64,000 bases of DNA, taken from the NCBI RefSeq assembly GCF_021603585.1, contig NZ_BQHI01000026.1, positions 17,758 through 81,757 of the forward strand, given 5' to 3'. The translations under genes were made by a program, and so were the position numbers. Origin of the DNA: Pseudomonas sputi (GTDB lineage: Bacteria > Pseudomonadota > Gammaproteobacteria > Pseudomonadales > Pseudomonadaceae). This document shows positions 42,850-52,458 of the stretch, piece after piece; the first letter of the stretch is position 1, and each line of letters opens with the position of its first letter. The notes below the pieces were generated by a model, which saw only the letters and a program-made list of their open reading frames with translations, was not told where the DNA came from and searched no databases.

Positions 42850-44418
42850 TTGAGCTCCAGACACACTCTGCCGTTTGCCCTGCTGTTCGTCCTGTTGCTC
42901 GGCGGTTGCGCTTCGCTGGATGTTCCCAGGGAACCGAGTCAGGCCTTGCCGGCGAACGAATCGGCATTCGGCCGTTCAATTCGGGCGCAGGCAGCGCCCT
43001 ACAAGGGCCAGTCCGGTTTTCGCCTGCTGTCCAACAGCACCGAAGCCTTCACTGCCCGCGCCGAACTGATCCGCAACGCCCAAAGCAGCCTCGACCTGCA
43101 GTACTACATCGTCCATGACGGCATCAGCACGCGAATGCTGGTGGAAGAAGTGCTGAAGGCCGCTGATCGTGGCGTGCGGGTGCGGATCCTGCTGGACGAC
43201 ACCACCAGCGACGGCCTCGACCTGATCATCGCCACGCTGGCGGCGCATCCGAATATCCAGATCCGTCTGTTCAATCCATTGCACCTGGGCCGCAGCACCG
43301 GCGTGACCCGCGCTGCAGGCCGGCTGTTCAACCTGTCGCTGCAGCACCGGCGGATGCACAACAAGTTGTGGCTGGCGGACAACAGCGCGGCAATCGTCGG
43401 CGGACGCAATCTGGGCGACGAGTACTTCGATGCCGAACCCAATCTGAACTTCACCGATATCGACATGCTCAGTGTCGGGCCGGTCGCCGAACAACTCGGA
43501 CACAGTTTCGACCAGTACTGGAACAGCGCGCTGAGCAGGCCAATCGAAGAGTTTCTTTCCAGCAAACCCACCCCCAAAGACTTGCAAAACACCCGCACGC
43601 GACTGGAAGAGTCGCTGGAAGACACCCGCAAACAGAATCACGCGCTGTATCAGCAGTTGATGACTTACCGCACCGCTCCGCGCATGGACGTCTGGCGCCG
43701 GGAACTGATCTGGGCCTGGAACCAGGCGCTGTGGGATGCGCCGAGCAAGGTACTGGCCAAGGGCGAACCCGATCCGCACCTGCTGCTGACGACCCAACTG
43801 GCGCCGGAGCTCACCGGTGTCAGCAACGAACTGGTGATGATTTCTGCCTACTTCGTACCGGGGCAGCCGGGGTTGGTCTACCTGACCGGCCGTGCCGATG
43901 CCGGCGTAGCGGTGAGTCTGCTGACCAATTCGCTGGAAGCCACTGACGTGCCAGCCGTGCATGGCGGTTACGCGCCGTATCGCAAGGCGTTGCTGGAACA
44001 CGGCGTGAAGCTCTTCGAACTGCGGCGCCAGCCTGGAGATAATTACGGCAGCGGCCCGCACCTGTTTTACAGCAAGTCCTATCGCGGCTCGGATTCGAGC
44101 CTGCACAGCAAAGCGATGATCTTCGACGGCAAAAAATCGTTCATTGGCTCGTTCAATTTCGACCCGCGCTCGGTGCTGTGGAACACCGAAGTCGGGGTGC
44201 TGGTGGACAGTCCCGAACTGGCAGCGCACGTGCGCGAGCTGGCCTTGCAGGGCATGGCACCGGCGCTGAGTTACGAGGCGAAATTGCAGGATGGAAAAGT
44301 CGTCTGGGTTACCGAAGACAACGGCCAGATGCACACGCTGACCAAGGAACCCGGCAGTTGGTGGCGACGGTTCAATGCGTGGTTCAGCACCACGGTTGGA
44401 CTGGAGCGGATGCTGTAG
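42850..44418 (+). CDS. Phospholipase D-family lipoprotein
   Basis: From a TTG at 42,850 the product (522 residues) starts with a lipoprotein signal, LPFALLFVLLLGGCAS, with the lipidated Cys in LGGC; an in-frame ATG at 42,715 would add 45 residues before it. Two HKD motifs define the superfamily: HRRMHNKLWLADNSAAIVGGRN and LHSKAMIFDGKKSFIGSFNFDPRS. Relatives are cardiolipin synthase-like or YmdC-type phosphatidyltransferases. Substrate unknown; probably anchored in the outer or inner membrane facing the periplasm. It converges on the MFS gene. Confidence 0.85.
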   Translation: MSSRHTLPFALLFVLLLGGCASLDVPREPSQALPANESAFGRSIRAQAAPYKGQSGFRLLSNSTEAFTARAELIRNAQSSLDLQYYIVHDGISTRMLVEEVLKAADRGVRVRILLDDTTSDGLDLIIATLAAHPNIQIRLFNPLHLGRSTGVTRAAGRLFNLSLQHRRMHNKLWLADNSAAIVGGRNLGDEYFDAEPNLNFTDIDMLSVGPVAEQLGHSFDQYWNSALSRPIEEFLSSKPTPKDLQNTRTRLEESLEDTRKQNHALYQQLMTYRTAPRMDVWRRELIWAWNQALWDAPSKVLAKGEPDPHLLLTTQLAPELTGVSNELVMISAYFVPGQPGLVYLTGRADAGVAVSLLTNSLEATDVPAVHGGYAPYRKALLEHGVKLFELRRQPGDNYGSGPHLFYSKSYRGSDSSLHSKAMIFDGKKSFIGSFNFDPRSVLWNTEVGVLVDSPELAAHVRELALQGMAPALSYEAKLQDGKVVWVTEDNGQMHTLTKEPGSWWRRFNAWFSTTVGLERML

Positions 44419-44439
44419 CAGCCCGCTCCACCAGCCTCA

Positions 44440-45585
44440 TCAAGCGGGCTCCGGCACCTTGCCGAATGCGCCTTGCCGCGACAGCAGAAGCACCAGCCCG
44501 AACGCTCCGGCCGCCATCAGCCACGGCAACGCGTGTCCACTGATCCACTGACTGCCCGCTCCCGCCATCAAAGGTCCGAGCAGACAACCAACACCCCACA
44601 GTTGCGCAACATGGGCATTGGCTCGCACCAGTGCATCATCGCGGTAGCGCTCACCGATCAGGATCAGCGACAGGGTGAACAGGCCACCGGCACTGGCGCC
44701 GAACAACACCCACAGCGGCCAGATCAGCAAGGTGTCGAGCAGCATCGGGATCGCCAGGCTCGACAGCATCAGCACCACGGCGCAACCGGTGAACAAGGTC
44801 CGCCGCGACAGGTAGTCGGCCAGCGCACCGATGGGCAATTGCAGCAGCGCATCACCCACCACGACGGTGCTGACCATCACCAGCGCAATTTGCGCCGTAA
44901 AACCCTGTTGCAGGCAATACACCGGCAACAGCGTCAGGATCATCGCCTCGAATGCAGCGAACAACGACACCGCCCAGGCAATTGCCGGCAGCTCGCGAGC
45001 GAAGCCCCACAGATCGCCGAACGTCACGCTGCTGGCCTCGCTGCTTGGGGCGCCGCTGCGGCCCAGCAACAACAAGGGTGAGGCCATCAGCAGGGCGACT
45101 CCAACCCAAAAACCATAATCATGCTCAGTGCCGAGCGCACCCAGCAGCAACGGACCAGACAGCTGGCTCAATGCATAGCTGCTGCCATACAGAGCAACCA
45201 GTCGCCCGCGCCAGTGCTCGACCACCAGTTGATTGATCCAGCTCTCGCCGAGGATGAACACGATGGTCAGGATCACCCCGATCATCAGCCGCAACACCAG
45301 CCAGATCGGGTAACTCGGCAGCAGTGCCAGCAGGCCGATGGACAGTGCCCCGCCCCACAGACAAAGACGCATCAGATTGGCTGTGCCGAAGCGCGCCGCC
45401 AGATGACTGGAAATCTTTGCCCCCAGCAACACGCCGATGGCCGGCATCGCCGCCATCACACCGATGGCGAATGAGCCGTAGCCCCAACCCTCCAGGCGCA
45501 GCGACACCAGCGGCATGCTGACACCCAGGGCCAGACCAACACTCAAGACAGATGCCAAAACGGCGAAATACGTCGCCCAACGCAT
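44440..45585 (-). CDS. MFS transporter (YcaD-like)
   Basis: A 381-residue major facilitator with twelve predicted membrane segments. It has the loop 2-3 region GAKISSHLAARFGTANLM and a second-half repeat starting VVVGDALLQLPIGALADYLSRRTL. The ATG at 45,585 follows AGGAGCG. Relatives are YcaD-type exporters with unknown substrates. It is convergent with the PLD lipoprotein gene. Confidence 0.88.
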   Translation of the reverse strand: MRWATYFAVLASVLSVGLALGVSMPLVSLRLEGWGYGSFAIGVMAAMPAIGVLLGAKISSHLAARFGTANLMRLCLWGGALSIGLLALLPSYPIWLVLRLMIGVILTIVFILGESWINQLVVEHWRGRLVALYGSSYALSQLSGPLLLGALGTEHDYGFWVGVALLMASPLLLLGRSGAPSSEASSVTFGDLWGFARELPAIAWAVSLFAAFEAMILTLLPVYCLQQGFTAQIALVMVSTVVVGDALLQLPIGALADYLSRRTLFTGCAVVLMLSSLAIPMLLDTLLIWPLWVLFGASAGGLFTLSLILIGERYRDDALVRANAHVAQLWGVGCLLGPLMAGAGSQWISGHALPWLMAAGAFGLVLLLSRQGAFGKVPEPA

Positions 45586-45628
45586 GGTCCACGCTCCTGT
45601 GGATATTTTTATGTGCACCACAAAACCA

Positions 45629-45720
45629 CTGTGGGAGCGAGCTTGCTCGCGAAAACGGTTTCACATTCAGCAGTTTTGCTGACTGATACACCGCTTTCGC
45701 GAGCAAGCTCGCTCCCACAG
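45629..45720. repeat. REPIN: two inverted REP sequences
   Basis: CTGTGGGAGCGAGCTTGCTCGCGAAA on the left is mirrored by TTTCGCGAGCAAGCTCGCTCCCACAG on the right, separated by about 40 bases that contain their own small dyad (CAGCAGTTTTGCTG). This is the standard P. fluorescens REP doublet, mobilised by RAYT transposases elsewhere in the genome. It lies between the MFS start and the kauB end. Confidence 0.85.
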
Positions 45721-45767
45721 GGATCCTTGTATCGTTCGGGAGCCCGACTCGGGGCTCCCTTAACGGT

Positions 45768-47261
45768 TTACAGCTTGATCCAGGTCGCCTTCAGCTCGGT
45801 GTATTTGTCGAACGCATGCAGCGACTTGTCACGGCCGTTGCCCGACTGCTTGAAGCCGCCAAACGGTGCGGTCATGTCGCCGCCATCGTACTGATTGACC
45901 CACACGCTGCCGGCACGCAGTGCCCTGGCGGTCAGGTGCGCCTTGGAGATGTCCTGAGTCCAGACCGCCGCCGCCAGACCGTAAGGCGTGTCGTTGGCGA
46001 TGTTGATCGCTTCCTCGGCGGTGTCGAAAGCGATGACCGACAGCACCGGGCCGAAGATCTCTTCCTGGGCAATTTTCATCGCGTTGCTCACGCCGTCGAA
46101 AATCGTTGGCTCGACGTAGGTGCCACCGGTTTCCTGAAGAATGCGCTTGCCACCGGCCACCAGTTTGGCGCCGTCGGTGTGGCCCGACTCGATGTAGGAC
46201 AGCACGGTATTCATCTGCTGGGTATCCACCAGCGCGCCAACGTTGGTGGCCGGATCCAGCGGGTTGCCCGGTTTCCAGGCCTTGAGGGCCTCGATCACCA
46301 TCGGCAGGAATTTGTCCTTGATCGAACGCTCGACCAGCAGGCGCGAACCGGCGGTGCAGACTTCGCCCTGGTTGAAGGCAATGGCGCTGGCGGCGGATTC
46401 GGCCGCGGCTTGCAGATCCGGTGCATCGGCAAACACGATGTTCGGGCTCTTGCCGCCGGCCTCCAGCCAGACGCGCTTCATGTTCGATTCGCCGGAATAG
46501 ATCATCAGTTGCTTGGCGATCTTGGTCGATCCGGTGAACACCAGGGTGTCGACGTCATTGTGCAGCGCGAGCGCCTTGCCGACGGTGTGGCCGTAACCCG
46601 GCAGCACGTTCAGCACACCTTTCGGGATGCCGGCCTCGACTGCCAGTTCGGCGATGCGGATGGCGGTCAGCGGGGATTTTTCAGACGGTTTGAGGATCAC
46701 CGAGTTACCGGTCGACAGGGCCGGGCCGAGCTTCCAGCAGGCCATCATCAGCGGAAAGTTCCACGGCACGATGGCCCCGACCACACCGACCGGCTCCCGG
46801 GTTACCAGACCCAGTTGATCGTGCGGGGTAGCGGCGACTTCGTCATAGATCTTGTCGATCGCCTCACCGCTCCAGCTCAGCGCTTGCGCGGCACCCGGCA
46901 CGTCGATGTACAGCGAGTCGCTGATCGGTTTGCCCATGTCGAGGGTTTCGAGCAGGGCCAGTTCTTCGGCATGCTGCTTGAGCAGGCCGGCGAAACGGAT
47001 CATGGTGGCTTTGCGCTTGGTCGGCGCCAGGCGCGACCAGACGCCGGAATTGAAGGTAGCGCGGGCGTTTTCCACGGCGCGCTGGGCGTCGGCGGCGTCA
47101 CAGCTGGCAATTTTGCCCAGCAGACGGCCATCGACCGGGCTGATGCACTCGAAGGTCTCGCCGGAGACGGCATCGGTGTACTCGCCATTGAGGAAGGCGC
47201 GGCCTTCGATCTTCAGGTCGCGGGCGCGTTGTTCCCAGTCGGCACGAGTCAGGGTGGTCAT
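45768..47261 (-). CDS. kauB: Aldehyde dehydrogenase KauB/PauC
   Basis: NAD(P)-dependent aldehyde dehydrogenase that oxidises gamma-glutamyl-aminobutyraldehyde, 3-aminopropionaldehyde and 4-guanidinobutyraldehyde in polyamine and arginine breakdown. It is 497 residues from the ATG at 47,261 (AGGAGG nine bases upstream). The catalytic Cys is in FNQGEVCTAGSR and the general-base Glu in WLEAGGKSPN; the Rossmann motif is FTGSTKIAKQ. The N terminus (MTTLTRADWEQRA) and C terminus match Pseudomonas KauB as I know it. It is divergent from the cupin gene. Confidence 0.94.
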   Translation of the reverse strand: MTTLTRADWEQRARDLKIEGRAFLNGEYTDAVSGETFECISPVDGRLLGKIASCDAADAQRAVENARATFNSGVWSRLAPTKRKATMIRFAGLLKQHAEELALLETLDMGKPISDSLYIDVPGAAQALSWSGEAIDKIYDEVAATPHDQLGLVTREPVGVVGAIVPWNFPLMMACWKLGPALSTGNSVILKPSEKSPLTAIRIAELAVEAGIPKGVLNVLPGYGHTVGKALALHNDVDTLVFTGSTKIAKQLMIYSGESNMKRVWLEAGGKSPNIVFADAPDLQAAAESAASAIAFNQGEVCTAGSRLLVERSIKDKFLPMVIEALKAWKPGNPLDPATNVGALVDTQQMNTVLSYIESGHTDGAKLVAGGKRILQETGGTYVEPTIFDGVSNAMKIAQEEIFGPVLSVIAFDTAEEAINIANDTPYGLAAAVWTQDISKAHLTARALRAGSVWVNQYDGGDMTAPFGGFKQSGNGRDKSLHAFDKYTELKATWIKL

Positions 47262-47381
47262 TCGAGTGTCCTCCTCTTGTTCAATACGAGCGCCGCGATC
47301 GTCGCGGTCGTCCTCAGGAATACTGCCCGGCCAGCCTGCTTTTCGGCCCAAGGCATCCGCCACCCTAAACCAGCGGCCGGG

Positions 47382-47443
47382 GTTGTTTCAATATATTTGA
47401 CATAAGCTCGCCATACGGCCTTGCGGCGTTCAATTTAATCAAC
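47382..47443. promoter_or_regulatory. kauB-cupin divergent region with PauR-like repeats
   Basis: GTTGTTTCAATATATTTGACA (47,382-47,402) faces CGTTCAATTTAATCAAC (47,427-47,443). The second arm matches the pauR-promoter arm CGTTCAGTATTTACAAC at 12 of 17 positions, and both pairs have GTTG outside and TTGA/TTCA inside. Candidate PauR operator. Confidence 0.5.
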
Positions 47444-47496
47444 ATAGACTTTGGCCCTTTCAAGCCACCGCGCCGTCACCACGGGAGAAAACAACA

Positions 47497-47859
47497 ATGA
47501 ACATCCAGAACGTCGTCGACATCAGCCTGACCACCCGCGAAGCCGAACGCTATCGCCCGGACCCGGCCAAAGTGCTGAAGGGGGATCCCGAGCAGGCGGT
47601 GTTCAATCAATACGACAGCCCTTGTGGGCAAATGGGCGTCGGCGTGTGGGAAGGGGCAGTCGGTCAGTGGACGGTGAATTACACCGAACACGAATACTGC
47701 GAAATCCTCCAGGGCGTTTCGGTACTGCGCGACAGCGAAGGCAACGCCAAGACCCTGCGTGTGGGTGACCGCTTCGTGATCCCGGCCGGTTTCCGTGGCA
47801 CATGGGAAGTGCTGGAGGCTTGCCGCAAGGTCTATGTGATCTTCGAACAGAAAGCTTGA
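47497..47859 (+). CDS. Cupin-domain protein (DUF861 type)
   Basis: A 120-residue single-domain cupin (ENxxHE-like YTEHEYCEILQGVSVLRDSEG, then VGDRFVIPAGFRGTWEVLE), as in Cupin_3 proteins. It is divergent from kauB and so probably belongs to polyamine or amino-acid catabolism. No enzymatic activity can be assigned. It ends at a strong bidirectional terminator. Confidence 0.85.
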   Translation: MNIQNVVDISLTTREAERYRPDPAKVLKGDPEQAVFNQYDSPCGQMGVGVWEGAVGQWTVNYTEHEYCEILQGVSVLRDSEGNAKTLRVGDRFVIPAGFRGTWEVLEACRKVYVIFEQKA

Positions 47860-47877
47860 GGCCTTTCACCAGGCCAC

Positions 47878-47912
47878 AAAAAAGGCCCGTATCGTGAGAT
47901 ACGGGCCTTTTT
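47878..47912. terminator. Bidirectional terminator, cupin / rpmG
   Basis: GGCCCGTATC-GTGA-GATACGGGCC flanked by A and T runs, between convergent cupin and rpmG genes. Confidence 0.9.
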
Positions 47913-47932
47913 CGTAAGTCGGGAAAAATCAA

Positions 47933-48088
47933 TTACTTGATTTTGCCTTCCTTGTAGATCACGTGCTTGCGAACAACCGGATCATATTTCTTGATCTCGA
48001 TTTTGTCCGGGGTAGTACGCTTGTTCTTGTCGGTAGTGTAGAAGTGACCAGTACCGGCGCTCGAAATCAAACGAATCAATTCACGCAT
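47933..48088 (-). CDS. rpmG: 50S ribosomal protein L33
   Basis: A 51-residue protein, [20 protein letters not shown] to KEGKIK, which is the bacterial L33 of the Cys-free (zinc-independent) type. It lies 11 bases after rpmB on the same strand, forming the usual rpmB-rpmG operon, and ends at the shared terminator. It was too short for ordinary ORF cut-offs; I translated it directly. Confidence 0.97.
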   Translation of the reverse strand: MRELIRLISSAGTGHFYTTDKNKRTTPDKIEIKKYDPVVRKHVIYKEGKIK

Positions 48089-48099
48089 GATTAGCTCCC

Positions 48100-48333
48100 T
48101 TAAACCTTGCCGTCGCGACGCAGCTCGGCCAGCACAACGCTGATGCCACGCTTGTCGATGATACGCATGCCTTTGGCGGAAACGCGCAGGCGTACGAAAC
48201 GTTTCTCTTCTTCAACCCAGAAGCGGTGATGCTGCAGGTTCGGCAGGAAACGACGACGGGTTTTGTTGTTTGCGTGGGAAATGTTGTTCCCAGTCACCGG
48301 ACCCTTACCGGTAACTTGACATACTCTAGACAT
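48100..48333 (-). CDS. rpmB: 50S ribosomal protein L28
   Basis: A 77-residue L28 ([20 protein letters not shown] ... [16 protein letters not shown]). First gene of rpmB-rpmG, expressed from the promoter at 48,483-48,511. Confidence 0.98.
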   Translation of the reverse strand: MSRVCQVTGKGPVTGNNISHANNKTRRRFLPNLQHHRFWVEEEKRFVRLRVSAKGMRIIDKRGISVVLAELRRDGKV

Positions 48334-48779
48334 GCCTCAGCCCTCTAAAACCACATGCCCAACCCGGCATGGGTTGGCCGCTTAATCTCTAGTCATTGTG
48401 GCGCCAGGCGCCGCGATTCTTTAGAGGTCTTACCGGCTACACCTACAAGCGAAGGAACCGGGCCCCTAGAAAAGAGCGCTGCTTTATACCAGAAAGACCA
48501 CGGAGCAACAACTTTCCGTGAACAAAGAATGGCTAAAAAGCCGCTTTCGACGGCCGCAAGCGCCTTGGGCTAGGGCTGCCGGCAATTTTTACCATTCGTC
48601 GAAGAAAATCGATCATACCCGCTATCGAGACTTTTCCTGCCGCCTCTTCCGACAAATCCTCAGCCATGCAGCCTCGAAAATGCAAAAAGGGGATAGTCAT
48701 TTGCAATCGCGACCACTAGGGTAGGCCTTTTCCAGACTGCACTTGCAGATGGGCCTTCGATCTGTAAAGGAAGCCGACC
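48334..48779. other. Divergent intergenic region, rpmB / peptide-binding protein
   Basis: 446 bases without a supported gene. It holds the rpmB promoter and its leader, which includes a small hairpin around ACCCGGCATGGGTT near 48,362. The right part should hold the promoter of the gene at 48,780, though I see no convincing boxes. Short open frames here look random. Confidence 0.6.
48483..48511 (-). promoter_or_regulatory. Sigma-70 promoter for rpmB-rpmG
   Basis: On the minus strand TTGTTG (48,506-48,511) and TATAAA (48,483-48,488) are separated by 17 bases, giving a leader of roughly 140 bases before rpmB. Confidence 0.6.
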
Positions 48780-50366
48780 ATGCGCCTCGCTGCCCTCCCC
48801 CTGCTCTTCGCCCCGCTGTTACTGAGTCCACTGGCCCAGGCCGCCGCCCTGAGCGTCTGCACCGAGGCCAGCCCTGAGGGCTTCGACGTGGTGCAGTACA
48901 ACTCGCTGACCACTACCAACGCCTCGGCCGACGTGCTGATGAATCGGCTGGTGGACTTCGACACCGCCAGTGGCAAGGTCGTCCCGAGCCTGGCCGACAG
49001 CTGGGAAGTCAGCACCGATGGCCTGACTTACGTCTTCAAGCTGCACCCGCAGGTGAAATTCCACACCACCGACTACTTCAAGCCGACCCGCGAGCTGACC
49101 GCCGAAGACGTCAAGTTCAGCTTCGACCGCATGCTCGACCCGGCCAACCCATGGCACAAGGTCGCCCAGAGCGGCTTTCCCCATGCCCAGTCGATGCAGT
49201 TGCCGAGCCTGATCAAAAAGATCGACGCGCTGGATCCGCTGACCGTGCGCTTCACCCTCGATCACCCGGACTCGACGTTCCTCGCGACCCTGAGCATGGG
49301 TTTTGCCTCCATTTATTCTGCTGAATACGCCGACAAACTCCTGAAGGCCGGCGCGACCGACAAGCTCAACAGCCAACCGATCGGCACCGGCCCGTTCGTG
49401 TTCAACCGCTTCCAGAAAGACGCTTCGATCCGCTACAAGGCCAACCCGGCCTACTTCCGCGGCAAACCGGCGGTGGATCCGCTGATCTTCGCCATCACCC
49501 CGGACGCCAACGTGCGCCTGCAAAAATTGCGGCGCAACGAGTGCCAGATTGCCCTGTCGCCAAAACCGCTGGACGTGCAGGCGGCAAAACAGGAACCGAC
49601 GCTGAAAGTCGAAAAGACTGACGCATTCATGACCGCATTCGTCGGCATCAACAGCCAGCATCCGCCACTGGACAAACCGGAAGTGCGTCAGGCGATCAAC
49701 CTCGCCTTCGACAAGGCCAACTACCTCAAAGCTGTGTTTGAAGACACCGCCGAAGCTGCCAACGGCCCGTATCCGCCGAACACCTGGAGCTACGCTAAGA
49801 ACCTGCCGGGCTACGCCCACGACGTGGACAAGGCCAAGGCATTGCTGGCCAAGGCCGGATTGAAGGATGGCTTCCAGACCACTATCTGGACGCGTCCGTC
49901 CGGCAGCCTGCTCAACCCGAACCCGAGCCTGGGTGCACAACTGCTGCAATCGGATCTCGCGGAAATCGGCATTCAGGCGGAAATCCGCGTGATCGAATGG
50001 GGCGAACTGATCCGTCGCGCCAAGGCGGGCGAGCATGACTTGCTGTTCATGGGCTGGGCCGGCGACAACGGCGATCCGGACAACTTCCTCACCCCGCAGT
50101 TTTCCTGCGCGGCGGTGAAGTCCGGCACCAACTTCGCCCGTTACTGCAACGCCGACCTGGACAAGCTGATCAGCGCCGGCAAGACCACCAGCGAGCAAGG
50201 TGTGCGCACCAAGCTCTACGAACAGGCACAAACGCAGATCCAGCAGCAGGCGCTGTGGCTGCCGCTGGCGCATCCGACGGCGTATGCACTGACGCGCAAA
50301 GACGTGCAGGGTTACTCGGTGAGCCCGTTCGGGCGGCAGGACTACTCCAAGGTCACCCTCAAATAA
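48780..50366 (+). CDS. Peptide ABC transporter periplasmic binding protein (SBP_bac_5)
   Basis: A 528-residue DppA/OppA-family binding protein with a signal peptide (LPLLFAPLLLSPLAQAAA). The mature part starts LSVCTEASPEGFDVVQY and contains ELTAEDVKFSFDRMLDP and PIGTGPFVFNRFQKD, family signatures. It captures di- or oligopeptides for an ABC importer. No permease or ATPase genes are adjacent, so it is an orphan component that would use a transporter encoded elsewhere. Confidence 0.92.
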   Translation: MRLAALPLLFAPLLLSPLAQAAALSVCTEASPEGFDVVQYNSLTTTNASADVLMNRLVDFDTASGKVVPSLADSWEVSTDGLTYVFKLHPQVKFHTTDYFKPTRELTAEDVKFSFDRMLDPANPWHKVAQSGFPHAQSMQLPSLIKKIDALDPLTVRFTLDHPDSTFLATLSMGFASIYSAEYADKLLKAGATDKLNSQPIGTGPFVFNRFQKDASIRYKANPAYFRGKPAVDPLIFAITPDANVRLQKLRRNECQIALSPKPLDVQAAKQEPTLKVEKTDAFMTAFVGINSQHPPLDKPEVRQAINLAFDKANYLKAVFEDTAEAANGPYPPNTWSYAKNLPGYAHDVDKAKALLAKAGLKDGFQTTIWTRPSGSLLNPNPSLGAQLLQSDLAEIGIQAEIRVIEWGELIRRAKAGEHDLLFMGWAGDNGDPDNFLTPQFSCAAVKSGTNFARYCNADLDKLISAGKTTSEQGVRTKLYEQAQTQIQQQALWLPLAHPTAYALTRKDVQGYSVSPFGRQDYSKVTLK

Positions 50367-50382
50367 CCCGCCAAAGCACATA

Positions 50383-50416
50383 CCCTGTGGGAGCTGGCTT
50401 GCCAGCTCCCACAGGG
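50383..50416. terminator. REP-like palindrome between convergent genes
   Basis: CCCTGTGGGAGCTGGC-TT-GCCAGCTCCCACAGGG is a perfect 16-bp stem between the peptide-binding protein gene and radC. Confidence 0.75.
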
Positions 50417-50434
50417 TTCGCAGTTCCTTGAGAT

Positions 50435-51109
50435 TTACATCCAACCGCACTCCGCCATCGACAACGGCTCACCATCACCGACGATGAAGTGATCCAGCAC
50501 CCGAACGTCGATCAACTCCAGGGCCTTCTGCAAGCGTTTGGTCAATAATCGATCAGCCTGACTGGGATCGGTGTTTCCCGACGGGTGGTTGTGGCACAGG
50601 ATGAGCGCCGCCGCGTTGTTCGCCAACGCACGCTTCACCACTTCCCGGGGATGGACCGCAGTGTTGTCGATGGAGCCCCGAAACAAAGGCTCAAAGGTCA
50701 GCACTTGGTGTTTTGAGTCCAGAAACAGACAGCCGAACACCTCATGCGGCTCGTGGCGCAGCATGGCTTTGAGGTAGTCGCGTACGACCTGTGGATTTTC
50801 CAGGGTCGGCTTCTGACGCATGCGCTCGGCCAGATGCCGCCGGGCCATTTCCAGCACGGCCTGCAATTGAGCAAATTTCGCCGGCCCCAAGCCCAATTGC
50901 TCGCTGAACGCTCCGAGATCAGCCTCCAGCAAAGCACGCAGGCTGCCAAACTGATTCAACAAGTGCCGCGCCAGATCCACCGCACTCTTTCCTGCTACGC
51001 CGGTGCGTAGAAAAATCGCCAGCAATTCGGCATCGGAAAGACTTCCCGAGCCCTGTTCCAACAGTTTCTCCCGCGGCCTTTCCGCCGCCGGCCAATCGCG
51101 AATACTCAT
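50435..51109 (-). CDS. radC: RadC-family JAB/MPN protein
   Basis: A 224-residue protein with an N-terminal helix-hairpin-helix-like UPF0758 domain ([28 protein letters not shown]) and a C-terminal JAB metalloprotease-like domain with the zinc motif [14 protein letters not shown]. Despite the name its role in repair is doubtful. It is divergent from coaBC, the conserved arrangement. Confidence 0.95.
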   Translation of the reverse strand: MSIRDWPAAERPREKLLEQGSGSLSDAELLAIFLRTGVAGKSAVDLARHLLNQFGSLRALLEADLGAFSEQLGLGPAKFAQLQAVLEMARRHLAERMRQKPTLENPQVVRDYLKAMLRHEPHEVFGCLFLDSKHQVLTFEPLFRGSIDNTAVHPREVVKRALANNAAALILCHNHPSGNTDPSQADRLLTKRLQKALELIDVRVLDHFIVGDGEPLSMAECGWM

Positions 51110-51244
51110 ACACCTTCCTTGTCTGTGGGCGCCGCTGTTCCGTAGCGGTCGCTGTGATATCGTAGCCCATCTTTTTTGCGGGCGAATTCACCCTGGGGAG
51201 GGGGTTTCGCCACGTATGTCACCAACGAAATGAAAGGCAGACCT

Positions 51245-52453
51245 ATGCAGCGGCTGTATCGGAAACGCATCGTTCTGGGCGTCGGCGGCGGCATTGCTGC
51301 CTACAAGAGCGCGGATCTTGTGCGCCGCCTGATCGATCAGGGCGCCGAAGTGCGCGTGGTCATGACCCGTGGCGGCAGCGAATTCATCACCCCGCTGACC
51401 ATGCAGGCGCTGTCCGGCCACCCGGTTCACCTGGACCTGCTCGACCCGGCCGCCGAAGCAGCGATGGGCCACATCGAACTGGCCAAATGGGCCGATCTGG
51501 TGCTGATCGCCCCGGCCACCGCCGACCTGCTCGCCCGGCTGGCCCAAGGCATCGCCAATGATCTGCTGACCACGCTGGTGCTGGCCACCGACGCCATCGT
51601 GGCGGTCGCTCCGGCCATGAACCAGGCCATGTGGCGCGATCCGGCGACCCAGGCCAACCTGCAACTGCTTGAAAGCCGTGGCCTCAAGACTTTCGGCCCG
51701 GCCTCCGGCAGCCAGGCCTGCGGCGACGTCGGCATGGGCCGCATGATGGAAGCCACCGACCTGGCTCAGCTCGCGGCGGACTGCTTCCAGCGTCAGGCGC
51801 TGACCGGCAGGCACGTGGTCATCACCGCCGGCCCGACCCAGGAAAACATCGACCCGGTGCGCTACATCACCAACCACAGCTCCGGCAAAATGGGCTTCGC
51901 GCTGGCTGAAGCGGCAGTAGAAGCCGGCGCCCGCGTGACGCTGATCAGCGGCCCGGTGCACCTGCCGACGCCGGATCGCGTCACCCGCATCGACGTGGTC
52001 AGCGCCCGCGACATGCTCGCCGCGTGTGAAGCCGCGATCCCTTGCGACATCTTCATCGCCTCGGCGGCGGTCGCAGACTACCGTCCGGAAGTCGTCGCCC
52101 CGCAAAAATTGAAGAAAGACCCTACAAGCGGTGACGGCTTCGTCCTGCAAATGGTGCGCAACCCGGACATCCTGGCCACCATCGCGACCCGTCCCGACCG
52201 TCCGTTCAGTGTCGGCTTCGCCGCCGAGACCGAACACCTGCTCGACTACGCTGCACGCAAGCTGAAGGACAAGAATCTCGATCTGATCGTCGCCAACGAC
52301 GTCGCCAACCCGAGCATCGGTTTCAACAGCGAAGAAAACGCCTGCAGCGTCATCGACCGTGCGCTGCACGCCACGGTTTTCGCCCAGACCAGCAAGAGTA
52401 AGATCGCTCGCCAACTGGTCACTTTTATCGCCGAACGTCTGAACCAGGTTTAA
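51245..52453 (+). CDS. coaBC: Bifunctional phosphopantothenoylcysteine decarboxylase / phosphopantothenate-cysteine ligase
   Basis: Catalyses two steps of coenzyme A synthesis. The N-terminal flavoprotein CoaC domain (about 1-185) shows [14 protein letters not shown] and APAMNQAMW; the C-terminal CoaB domain shows [25 protein letters not shown]. It is 402 residues from the ATG at 51,245, preceded by AAAGGCAG. dut follows five bases after the stop. Confidence 0.97.
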   Translation: MQRLYRKRIVLGVGGGIAAYKSADLVRRLIDQGAEVRVVMTRGGSEFITPLTMQALSGHPVHLDLLDPAAEAAMGHIELAKWADLVLIAPATADLLARLAQGIANDLLTTLVLATDAIVAVAPAMNQAMWRDPATQANLQLLESRGLKTFGPASGSQACGDVGMGRMMEATDLAQLAADCFQRQALTGRHVVITAGPTQENIDPVRYITNHSSGKMGFALAEAAVEAGARVTLISGPVHLPTPDRVTRIDVVSARDMLAACEAAIPCDIFIASAAVADYRPEVVAPQKLKKDPTSGDGFVLQMVRNPDILATIATRPDRPFSVGFAAETEHLLDYAARKLKDKNLDLIVANDVANPSIGFNSEENACSVIDRALHATVFAQTSKSKIARQLVTFIAERLNQV

Positions 52454-52458
52454 TTTAC

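Noticed and set aside
45816-47405. 529-codon plus-strand frame over kauB
   Set aside because: Antisense shadow; kauB has catalytic Cys and Glu motifs and a proper start.
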